DNA of 22,453 nt from ZC4RG20 sp035760685 (GTDB lineage: Bacteria; Pseudomonadota; Gammaproteobacteria; Steroidobacterales; Rariloculaceae), in NCBI GenBank assembly GCA_035760685.1, contig DASTSM010000311.1:1-22453 (forward strand), read 5' to 3'. A program made the translations under genes and the position numbers. The notes under the pieces were generated by a model, which was given only the letters and a program-made list of their open reading frames with translations, was not told the DNA's origin and searched no databases. Numbering within the stretch: position 1 is the first letter of the stretch; the number at the start of each line of letters is the position of its first letter. Shown here one piece after another: positions 8,169-14,399 of this stretch.

Positions 8169-9225
8169 GTTCCTCGAGGACGGCCTCCGTCTCGAGCGGC
8201 GCGGCGCCGGGTCGCACGACGCGTATGCGGATGTGGTCGCCGGGCTTCGCGCTCGCGACGAGGTTCATGGCCTGCTGCTGACTCATGACGCGCTGACCGT
8301 TGATGTGGGTCATGACGTCGCCGGCCTTGAGCCCCGCGGCGGCAGCCGGGCCCTGCACGGTCTTGAGCCACACGGCCGGGCCGTCGTCGATGCCGAGCTG
8401 CGCCGCGTACGCCGCGGGCATGTCCTCGGTCTCGACGCCGAGGTAGCCGCGGATGACGCGCCCGTGCTTGATGAGCTCCGCCATGACGCCGCGGACCATG
8501 TTCACGGGAATCGCGAAGCCGATGCCTTCGGGAGGATCTTGACCGGCGAGCGAGGAGCCCACTACGGCCGTGTTGATGCCGACGAGCTCGCCGCGCGTGT
8601 TCACGAGCGCGCCGCCCGAGTTGCCCATGTTGATCGCGGCGTCCGTCTGAATGAAATCCTCGAACGTCGTGAGGCCGAGCTGGCCGCGGCCCGTGGCGCT
8701 CACGATGCCCATCGTGACCGTTTGGCTGAGTCCCAGCGAGTTGCCGATCGCGAGCACGACGTCGCCGACCCTGAGGCTGTCGGAGCGGCCGAGCTTGATC
8801 GTCGGCAGGTCGTCGAGGTCGATGCGCAGCAGCGCGAGCTCGGTCTCGGGATCGGTGCCGACGATCTTCGGGATGGCGATGCGGCCGTCCGCGAGCTGCA
8901 CGCGGATCCTGTCCGCGCCCTTGATCACGTGCCAATTCGTGACGACGTAGCCCTCGGGGCCGATCACGACGCCCGAGCCGAGCATGCCGTCGCGGAAGAC
9001 GCGGCCGGGCGCCACGCGAGGCGCGGTCAGCGTTCTCTCCGTGTAGATGTTCGCGACGGCCGGCGAGCTGGCTGCGACGGCGGCCGCGTAACCGCCGCCG
9101 CCCCCGGTTCCTATGCGTTCCAAATTCGCGAGCTCGGGCTTCACGAGCACGGCGATGAAGGCGAGCGCCAAGCCGACGGTCGCGGATTGCGCGGCAAACG
9201 CGATTGGCTTACCGTGCGGGGCCAT
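8155..9225 (-). CDS. degS: DegS/AlgW-type trypsin-like serine protease with PDZ domain
   Basis: A 356-residue inner-membrane-anchored HtrA protease (E. coli DegS has 355). A single N-terminal membrane segment (about residues 10-28) is followed by a Gly-rich linker (GTGGGGG), the trypsin-like domain and one PDZ domain (about 258-356, RGYLGVETEDM...). His99 lies in TNWHV and Ser203 in NMGNSGGAL. The position equivalent to the catalytic Asp (DegS Asp126) is Glu129 in PETELALLRI, an unusual change. DegS senses misfolded outer-membrane proteins through its PDZ domain and makes the first cut in the anti-sigma factor RseA. The ATG at 9225 was chosen because the membrane anchor starts right after it; the open frame upstream runs into the petA promoter region. 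It is convergent with murA and divergent from petA. Confidence 0.92.
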   Translation of the reverse strand: MAPHGKPIAFAAQSATVGLALAFIAVLVKPELANLERIGTGGGGGYAAAVAASSPAVANIYTERTLTAPRVAPGRVFRDGMLGSGVVIGPEGYVVTNWHVIKGADRIRVQLADGRIAIPKIVGTDPETELALLRIDLDDLPTIKLGRSDSLRVGDVVLAIGNSLGLSQTVTMGIVSATGRGQLGLTTFEDFIQTDAAINMGNSGGALVNTRGELVGINTAVVGSSLAGQDPPEGIGFAIPVNMVRGVMAELIKHGRVIRGYLGVETEDMPAAYAAQLGIDDGPAVWLKTVQGPAAAAGLKAGDVMTHINGQRVMSQQQAMNLVASAKPGDHIRIRVVRPGAAPLETEAVLEERRLQ

Positions 9226-9260
9226 AGTGCCAAGTCTATCAGTTCCGCCGCGCCGCCCGG

Positions 9261-9290
9261 TGGCCAACCCCTTTCGGCACTGTGTATAAT
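9261..9290 (+). promoter_or_regulatory. Probable sigma-70 promoter for petABC
   Basis: A consensus -10 box TATAAT is at 9285-9290, preceded by TGTG. The best -35 is a weak TGGCCA at 9261-9266 with an 18-bp spacer. Transcription would begin near 9297, giving a leader of about 130 nt before petA. It lies in the 200-nt divergent region between degS and petA. Confidence 0.6.
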
Positions 9291-9390
9291 GAGCCGCTTC
9301 TAAAAATTCTACGATGCCCCGCGGGCCGGGCGGTCGCGTGCGGCGTCTCAGCAGAACATCATCGCGGAAACGTTTGACCAAGGGAGGCGA

Positions 9391-9429
9391 ATGGATGCCT
9401 GGCCTCTCACGTCGAGGAGTGCTCGATGA
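9391..9429 (+). CDS. Candidate 12-residue leader peptide upstream of petA
   Basis: An AGGGAGG ribosome binding site at 9381-9387 precedes two closely spaced ATGs. The ATG at 9391 opens a 12-codon frame (MDAWPLTSRSAR) whose TGA at 9427-9429 overlaps the petA ATG at 9426 in an ATGA arrangement. The ATG at 9395, better spaced from the ribosome binding site, gives MPGLSRRGVLDD ending at 9433, inside petA. Either would couple petA translation to a short upstream frame. It has no known homologue that I recognise, and the ribosome binding site could instead be fortuitous, since petA has its own GAGGAG at 9414-9419. Confidence 0.3.
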   Translation: MDAWPLTSRSAR

Positions 9430-10013
9430 CTGATAGCACCGGCTTCACGCGGCGACATTTCTTGACGGTTGCGACGTTCGTTACCGGCGGAGCCGGCATC
9501 GTCGCGACCGCCGTGCCCTTCGTCGCTTCGTTCCAGCCGAGCGCTCGAGCGCAAGCGCTCGGAGCTCCCGTCCAGCATGACGTCAGCAAGATCGAGCCCG
9601 GCGCGCTGCTCAAGCTCGAGTGGCGGGGCCAGCCGATCTATCTGCTGCATCGCACGGAGCACATGCTCCAGCAGGTCGAGAAGGCGGATCCGCTCCTCAA
9701 GGATCCGAAGTCCGAGAAGTCCATTCAGCCGGACTACGCCATGAACGAGTACCGGAGCATCCGTCCCGAGATGCTCGTGCTCATCGGCGTCTGCACGCAC
9801 CTCGGCTGCGCGCCGCAGCCGCGCTTCGAGGTGGCACCGGCGGACCTCGGCCCCGAGTGGCCGGGCGGCTTCCTGTGTCCGTGCCACGGCTCCAAATTCG
9901 ATCTCGCCGGCCGCGTCTTCAAGGACGTCCCCGCGCCGACGAATCTGACGGTGCCCCCGTACCGGTACGTCAACGACACGACCATTCAGATTGGCTCCGA
10001 CACGAGTACCTAG
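9426..10013 (+). CDS. petA: Ubiquinol-cytochrome c reductase, Rieske iron-sulfur subunit
   Basis: A 195-residue Rieske protein of the bc1 complex. The N-terminus carries a twin-arginine motif (TRRHFL, residues 8-13) followed by the hydrophobic anchor, fitting Tat export of the folded [2Fe-2S] protein to the outer face of the inner membrane. Cluster-binding motifs are CTHLGC (Cys123, His125) and CPCHGS (Cys151, His154), with Cys128 and Cys153 as the disulfide pair. The 22-residue spacing between them is normal for proteobacterial bc1. The ATG at 9426 has GAGGAG 6 nt upstream. petB begins immediately after the stop codon with no gap. Confidence 0.97.
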   Translation: MTDSTGFTRRHFLTVATFVTGGAGIVATAVPFVASFQPSARAQALGAPVQHDVSKIEPGALLKLEWRGQPIYLLHRTEHMLQQVEKADPLLKDPKSEKSIQPDYAMNEYRSIRPEMLVLIGVCTHLGCAPQPRFEVAPADLGPEWPGGFLCPCHGSKFDLAGRVFKDVPAPTNLTVPPYRYVNDTTIQIGSDTST

Positions 10014-11279
10014 ATGGCAACGAGAGACATCGACATTTTCGACCGCATGGGCCGCGGTCTAGGCTCCCTCAAGGTCTGGATCGACGACCGCTTCCCGATG
10101 TCGAAGCTCATCGCCGAGCACGCGACCGATTACTACGCCGCCAAGAACTTCAACATTTGGTACGGCTTCGGCGTCCTCGCGCTCGTCGTGCTGGTCATGC
10201 AGCTCGTGACCGGCATTTTCCTGACGATGAACTACAAGCCGTCCGCCGACGATGCATTCGCCTCCGTCGAGTACATCATGCGCGACGTCGACTGGGGCTG
10301 GCTCATCCGCTACATGCATTCGACCGGCGCCTCCGCGTTTTTCGTCGTCGTCTATCTCCACATGTTCCGGGGGCTCATGTACGGCTCGTTCAAGAAGCCG
10401 CGCGAGCTCGTCTGGATCATCGGCATGCTCATCTATCTGAGCCTCATGGCGGAAGCCTTCTTCGGCTACGTGCTGCCGTGGGGGAACATGTCGTACTGGG
10501 GCGGCCAGGTCATCACGTCGCTGTTCGGCGCGATCCCCGTGATCGGCAACGGCCTCGTCGAGTGGATCCGCGGCGACTACTACGTCTCCGACATCACGCT
10601 GAACCGCTTCTTCTCGTTCCACGTCGTCGCGCTGCCGCTCATGCTGGTCCTCCTCGTCGTGGTCCACATCATGGCCTTGCACGAGGTCGGCTCGCTGAAT
10701 CCGGACGGCATCGAGATCAAGGAGCACAAGGGCCCGAACGGCAAGCCCATCGACGGCGTGCCGTTCCACCCCTATCACACGGCCAAGGACCTCGTGATCG
10801 TGATCGTCTTCCTGATCATCTTCGCGGGCGTCGTGTTCTTCGCGCCGACCTTGGGCGGCTACTTCCTAGAGCACGCGAACTTCGAGCCCGCGAATCCCTT
10901 GCAGACGCCCCCCGAGATCTCGCCGATCTGGTACTTCACGCCGTTCTACGCGATCCTGCGCGCGACGCCCGACAAGCTGCTCGGCGTCCTGCTCATGGGC
11001 GCGGCCGTGCTGTTCCCGCTGTTCTTGCCCTGGCTCGACCGCTGCCGGGTCAAGTCGATCCGCTACCGCAGCTGGACGTACAAGGTCGCGCTCGGCATCT
11101 TCGCGATCAGCTTCCTCGCGCTCGGCTACCTCGGGCTGCAGCCCGTCAGCGCGATCGGCGGCAAGGTCCCGCTCCTGTCCATGCTGTTCGCGATCCCGTA
11201 CTTCGCGTTCTTCGTGCTCATGCCGTTCTACACGCGGCACGAGAAAACCAAGCCTGTTCCGACCCGGGTGACGAAATGA
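10014..11279 (+). CDS. petB: Ubiquinol-cytochrome c reductase, cytochrome b subunit
   Basis: A 421-residue polytopic membrane protein. The four haem-ligating histidines are His102 and His116 in the second helix and His203 and His218 in the fourth. The second pair is 15 residues apart, the one-residue-longer spacing I know from beta- and gammaproteobacterial cytochrome b, instead of 14. The quinone-site region around YVLPWGNMSYWGGQVIT and the PEISPIWYFTPFYAILR segment (the PEWY equivalent) are intact. It carries electrons across the inner membrane between the two quinone sites. The ATG follows the petA TAG directly and the gene overlaps petC by 4 nt, so the three are translated as a coupled unit. 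Confidence 0.97.
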   Translation: MATRDIDIFDRMGRGLGSLKVWIDDRFPMSKLIAEHATDYYAAKNFNIWYGFGVLALVVLVMQLVTGIFLTMNYKPSADDAFASVEYIMRDVDWGWLIRYMHSTGASAFFVVVYLHMFRGLMYGSFKKPRELVWIIGMLIYLSLMAEAFFGYVLPWGNMSYWGGQVITSLFGAIPVIGNGLVEWIRGDYYVSDITLNRFFSFHVVALPLMLVLLVVVHIMALHEVGSLNPDGIEIKEHKGPNGKPIDGVPFHPYHTAKDLVIVIVFLIIFAGVVFFAPTLGGYFLEHANFEPANPLQTPPEISPIWYFTPFYAILRATPDKLLGVLLMGAAVLFPLFLPWLDRCRVKSIRYRSWTYKVALGIFAISFLALGYLGLQPVSAIGGKVPLLSMLFAIPYFAFFVLMPFYTRHEKTKPVPTRVTK

Positions 11280-12064
11280 GACTCAGAGCCGTTGCTTGCG
11301 TCTTGTGTCTGGCGTGGGGCGCCGCGGCCTTCGCCGCGGAGACGGTCGAGCTCGAGCCCGCGAACAACAATCTCGGAAACACGGCGTCGCTCCAGCGCGG
11401 CGCCAAGTATTTCGTGAACTATTGCCTCGGCTGCCATTCGGCGAAGTACGTGCGCTACAACCGCCTCGCCCAGGGCCTACAGCTCTCGGACAAGCAGCTC
11501 ATCGACAACCTCATGTTCACGGGCGAGCAGCCGTTCGACACGATGTCGAACGCGATGCGCCCGGAGGACGCCGAGCGTTGGTTCGGAAAAGCACCGCCGG
11601 ATCTTTCCCTGATCGCGAGGAGCCGAGGGCCGGACTACATCTACAACTACCTACGGGGCTTCTACGAGGACGACAAGCGGCCGACGGGCGCGAACAACAT
11701 CGTGCTGCAGAACACGGCCATGCCGGACGTCCTCTGGGAGCTGCAGGGCATTCGCCGGCCCGTGCATGGGAAGAGCGAGAGCGGCGCGGGCGGCGACGAT
11801 GCGGCCGCGGGCGGAGACGCTGCGGGAGGCGGCGCCGCGGAGAACGAGGGCGCCATCACGGGCTTCGAGGTCGTGCGACCCGGGCTCCTGACGGAGCCTC
11901 AGTTCGACCAGGTCGCGCGCGACATCGTGAACTTTCTCGACTACATCGGCGAGCCCATGCGCCAGGAGCGCGAGAGGCTGGGGCTGCGCGTGATCGGCTT
12001 TTTGCTCGTTTTCCTGCTCGTCGCCTTTATGCTCAAGAAGGAAATCTGGAAGGACGTGCACTAG
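11276..12064 (+). CDS. petC: Ubiquinol-cytochrome c reductase, cytochrome c1 subunit
   Basis: A 262-residue cytochrome c1. Signal peptide residues 1-20 are followed by the haem c motif CLGCH (Cys50, Cys53, His54), the axial Met149 in NTAMPDVLW, and a C-terminal membrane anchor near 236-254 (VIGFLLVFLLVAFML). Residues 167-193 form a low-complexity stretch in which 18 of 27 residues are Gly or Ala and most others are Asp, Glu or Ser, placed after the Met-ligand region; this segment is shorter and less biased in typical relatives. It accepts electrons from the Rieske protein and passes them to soluble or oxidase-bound cytochrome c in the periplasm. The ATG overlaps the petB stop (ATGA). Confidence 0.96.
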   Translation: MRLRAVACVLCLAWGAAAFAAETVELEPANNNLGNTASLQRGAKYFVNYCLGCHSAKYVRYNRLAQGLQLSDKQLIDNLMFTGEQPFDTMSNAMRPEDAERWFGKAPPDLSLIARSRGPDYIYNYLRGFYEDDKRPTGANNIVLQNTAMPDVLWELQGIRRPVHGKSESGAGGDDAAAGGDAAGGGAAENEGAITGFEVVRPGLLTEPQFDQVARDIVNFLDYIGEPMRQERERLGLRVIGFLLVFLLVAFMLKKEIWKDVH

Positions 12065-12094
12065 ACTCGTTCGCGTGCTCGTTCCCCGCCCCTT

Positions 12095-12100
12095 AAGGAG
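12095..12100 (+). promoter_or_regulatory. Strong ribosome binding site of sspA
   Basis: AAGGAG ends 9 nt before the sspA ATG at 12110, in the 45-nt gap after petC. It fixes the sspA start and suggests high expression. No separate promoter was evident in the gap, so sspAB may be read through from petABC. Confidence 0.75.
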
Positions 12101-12109
12101 ACTCCTTGC

Positions 12110-12739
12110 ATGACGGTCATTGCAAACCGTCGGTCGGTCATGACGTTGTTCTCGAAACCGGCCGATCCTTGGAGTCATCGCACGAGACTCGTGTTGGCGG
12201 AAAAGAGCATCAATATCGATATCGTCGACGTCGATGAGGGCAACCTCCCCGAAGATCTGCTCGATCTGAATCCCTACAACAGCGTCCCGACGCTCGTCGA
12301 CCGCGACCTCGTCCTCTACGATTCGCGCGTCATCATCGAGTATCTCGACGAGCGTTTCCCGCATCCGCCGCTCATGCCCGTCGATCCCGTCACGCGCGCT
12401 CACTTCCGGCTCGCGTTGTTTCGCATCGAGAAGGATTGGTATTCGCTCGCCGAGCAGATCTACGACGGCGGCGACCGCAAGCCCGTCACGCGCGCAATCA
12501 AGCTGCTCGAGGAGAGCATTCTGTCCAGCGTCGAGATTTTCGCCGCCAAGCGCTTCTTTCTGAGCGACGAGTTCTCGCTCGTCGACTGCACGATCGCGCC
12601 CATCCTGTGGCGCCTTCCGATGTTCGGCATCGCCTTGCCCGCGCAGGCGCGGCCGATCCAGCGCTATATGGACGACGTGTTCTCGCGGCCTTCTTTTCAG
12701 GCGAGCATGACCGAGTTCGAGCAGGAGATCCGCCAGTAA
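12110..12739 (+). CDS. sspA: Stringent starvation protein A
   Basis: A 209-residue protein with a glutathione-S-transferase-like fold. The N-terminal thioredoxin-like part contains TLFSKPADPWSHRTRLVL and NPYNSVPTLVDRDLVLYDSRVIIEYLDERFP; the helical C-terminal part follows. The PHP surface motif (FPHPPLMPVDP), needed in E. coli SspA for transcription activation with RNA polymerase, is present. SspA binds RNA polymerase and supports acid and stationary-phase responses and phage late transcription. The length is close to E. coli (212). It is followed after 3 nt by sspB, and petABC-sspAB is a conserved order in beta- and gammaproteobacteria. Confidence 0.95.
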   Translation: MTVIANRRSVMTLFSKPADPWSHRTRLVLAEKSINIDIVDVDEGNLPEDLLDLNPYNSVPTLVDRDLVLYDSRVIIEYLDERFPHPPLMPVDPVTRAHFRLALFRIEKDWYSLAEQIYDGGDRKPVTRAIKLLEESILSSVEIFAAKRFFLSDEFSLVDCTIAPILWRLPMFGIALPAQARPIQRYMDDVFSRPSFQASMTEFEQEIRQ

Positions 12740-12742
12740 ACG

Positions 12743-13174
12743 ATGCCCGGCCCGCCCGAAACGAGGCCGACCAAGCAGCGTCCGTACTTGCTCCGGGCGA
12801 TGCATCAGTGGATGGTCGACAACGGGCTCACGCCGCACATCGTCGTCGACGCGACGCGTAAGGACGTTTTGGCGCCTGCAGGCTACGCGAAGGACGGCAA
12901 GCTCGTGCTGAACGTGAGCTACTCCGCGGCGCGCGCGCTCGACCTCGGCAACGACCGCGTCAGCTTCGAAGCCCGCTTCGGCGGAGTGCCGCGCCGCCTC
13001 GACATTCCCATCGACGCCGTCCTCGGCATCTACGCACGCGAGTCGGGACGCGGAATGCTGTTTCCCGACGAGGACGCGCCGGAACCGCCCGACAGCGGCG
13101 GGCCGCAGACCAAAGGCGACTCATCCCCGGGCCGGCCGCCGCCCAAAAAAGGCGGACTCAAGGTCGTGAAGTAG
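12743..13174 (+). CDS. sspB: ClpXP adaptor SspB
   Basis: A 143-residue SspB. The N-terminal substrate-binding domain starts TRPTKQRPYLLRAMHQWMVDNGLTPHIVVD and contains LNVSYSAARALDLGNDRVSFEARFGG. A flexible Pro/Gly/Asp-rich linker (about 105-135) ends in the ClpX-binding tail GGLKVVK, comparable with the E. coli C-terminus. SspB tethers ssrA-tagged proteins, and in E. coli the DegS/RseP-cleaved RseA fragment, to ClpXP, so it connects functionally with degS in this window. The ATG at 12743 lies 3 nt after the sspA stop. Its 3' end converges with diaA. Confidence 0.95.
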   Translation: MPGPPETRPTKQRPYLLRAMHQWMVDNGLTPHIVVDATRKDVLAPAGYAKDGKLVLNVSYSAARALDLGNDRVSFEARFGGVPRRLDIPIDAVLGIYARESGRGMLFPDEDAPEPPDSGGPQTKGDSSPGRPPPKKGGLKVVK

Positions 13175-13279
13175 GCGCCTACCGACGACGATCCGGCGAG
13201 CGCCGGCCGTGCGTCGCGTTACCTAGACGCGCCGCGCGCTACGCGATTTCCGGCCGCGACCGGGCCCTCCCGGCGCGCC
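13175..13279. other. Convergent intergenic region sspB/diaA
   Basis: This 105-nt gap separates the convergent ends of sspB and diaA. It contains a small GC stem-loop (CCGGC 13193-13197, GCCGG 13202-13206) without a T-tract. The BON-domain gene dolP (osmY-like), found next to diaA in many relatives, is not here, and no remnant of it is recognisable. Confidence 0.5.
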
Positions 13280-13861
13280 TCAATGCGCCCCGAGCAGCTC
13301 CGCGTCGACGAGGTCGCAGAGGCAATGAATGACGAGGAGATGCACCTCCTGAATCCGGCACGTGCGCTGCGCCGGCACGCGGAGCTCGAGATCGTCGGCG
13401 TGCAAGGCTTCGGCAATCGCGCCGCCGTCGCGGCCCGTGAGCGCAACGACCTTGAGGCCGCGCTCGTGCGCCGCGTGCACGGCGCGCAGAACGTTCTCGG
13501 ACTGGCCCGAGGTCGAGATCGCGAGCAGCACGTCGTCGCTCTGCCCGAGCGCGCGAACCTGCTTCGCGTAGATCTCCGCGAACTCGTAGTCGTTGCCGAT
13601 CGACGTCAAGGTCGACGAGTCGGTCGTGAGCGCGATGGCCGGCAGGCCGGGACGCTCGAGCTCGAAGCGGTTCAGGAGCTCGGACGAGAAATGCTGCGCG
13701 TCGGCCGCGGAGCCGCCGTTGCCGCAGCTCAAGATCTTGCCGTCCGCGAGCAGCGCTTCCGTCATCAGATGAGCGGCCGCCGCGATGAGCGGCGCGAGCT
13801 CCAGGGAGGACTGCTTGACTGCGATGCTCTCGCGGAAGTGTTCGAGTACGCGCTCATCCAT
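13280..13861 (-). CDS. diaA: SIS-domain protein DiaA (phosphoheptose isomerase family)
   Basis: A 193-residue single-SIS-domain protein. It shows GNGGSAADAQHFSSELLNRFELERPGLPAIALTTD, then a NDYEFAEIYAKQVRALG segment, the sugar-phosphate-binding SIS loop AISTSGQSENV, and IQEVHLLVIHCLCDLVD near the C-terminus. These match DiaA closely; DiaA binds DnaA and promotes timely replication initiation in E. coli. The related GmhA makes a heptose phosphate for LPS, and sequence alone cannot exclude that activity, but the lpoA-yraN-diaA context argues for DiaA. The ATG at 13861 was chosen because the conserved N-terminus (MDERVLEHFRESIAVKQ) begins there. It follows yraN after 79 nt. Confidence 0.88.
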   Translation of the reverse strand: MDERVLEHFRESIAVKQSSLELAPLIAAAAHLMTEALLADGKILSCGNGGSAADAQHFSSELLNRFELERPGLPAIALTTDSSTLTSIGNDYEFAEIYAKQVRALGQSDDVLLAISTSGQSENVLRAVHAAHERGLKVVALTGRDGGAIAEALHADDLELRVPAQRTCRIQEVHLLVIHCLCDLVDAELLGAH

Positions 13862-13917
13862 GCTCGTCGCATCCGATCGGCCGTTGCCGCGAACTCTGCC
13901 CGCAATGCGCCGCCTGT

Positions 13918-13957
13918 TCAAGCCGCATCGAGGGGCTCGATCAAGCCGCGTCGAAGG
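13918..13957. repeat. Near-perfect direct repeat across the yraN stop codon
   Basis: Seventeen bases at 13941-13957, which hold the last codons and stop of yraN, recur at 13918-13934 with 15 of 17 matching (period 23). The downstream copy lies in the yraN-diaA gap. It resembles the duplications at the mgtE and degS ends. Confidence 0.7.
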
Positions 13958-14399
13958 CGTTGCGGATCCATTCGATCTCGGGAGCTTCGGATTCGATGCC
14001 CTCGATCGCGACGACGTCGAAGCGCAGCGATCGATCGTGCCATTCGGGCCGGCGCATGAGCAGATGCCGCGTCGCGAGCACGATCTTGCGCTGCTTGAAC
14101 ACGTCCACGCTGCTCTTCGCGGAGGCGAACCGGCTCGAGCTTCGCGCGCGCACCTCCACGACGACGAGGTAGTCGCCGTCGGCGCAGACGAGATCGAGCT
14201 CGCCGAAGCGGCACTGATAGCCGCGCAGCAGCGTCGGTACGCCGCGCCGCGCGAGGTACTCGCTCGCGGCGTCCTCCCAGACGCGCCCGGTTGCACGGCC
14301 CGCCGCGCGGACCCGCCGTCCCTCGGCCCGACGCGTTGAGCCGCCGGACTCCGGGCCGGGCTCCCGGCCGCCGTCGCCGCCGCCGCGGCGCCGCTTCAC
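13941..14399 (-). CDS. yraN: YraN-family (UPF0102) putative endonuclease
   Basis: A 152-residue protein of the UPF0102 family with a restriction-endonuclease-like fold: WEDAASEYLARRG, RFGELDLVCADGDYLVVVEVRAR (a PD-(D/E)xK-like GExD...VEVR core) and SVDVFKQRKIVLATRHLL. Its biological role is not firmly established. I chose GTG at 14399, which overlaps the lpoA stop in a GTGA arrangement. This gives a Gly/Arg-rich N-terminal stretch of about 40 residues before the conserved domain, longer than in E. coli (131 residues total), and no ribosome binding site is clear, so the start is uncertain. The context rsmI / lpoA-yraN-diaA is the conserved one. Confidence 0.88.
   Translation of the reverse strand: MKRRRGGGDGGREPGPESGGSTRRAEGRRVRAAGRATGRVWEDAASEYLARRGVPTLLRGYQCRFGELDLVCADGDYLVVVEVRARSSSRFASAKSSVDVFKQRKIVLATRHLLMRRPEWHDRSLRFDVVAIEGIESEAPEIEWIRNAFDAA

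Noticed and set aside
9226..9381. N-terminal extension of the DegS-like protein to an upstream ATG
   Set aside because: The extension covers the petA promoter region and would place 52 non-conserved residues before the membrane anchor. The ATG at 9225 gives the normal family length.
13193..13206. GC hairpin between sspB and diaA as a bidirectional terminator
   Set aside because: The stem is only 5 bp and there is no T-run on either strand.
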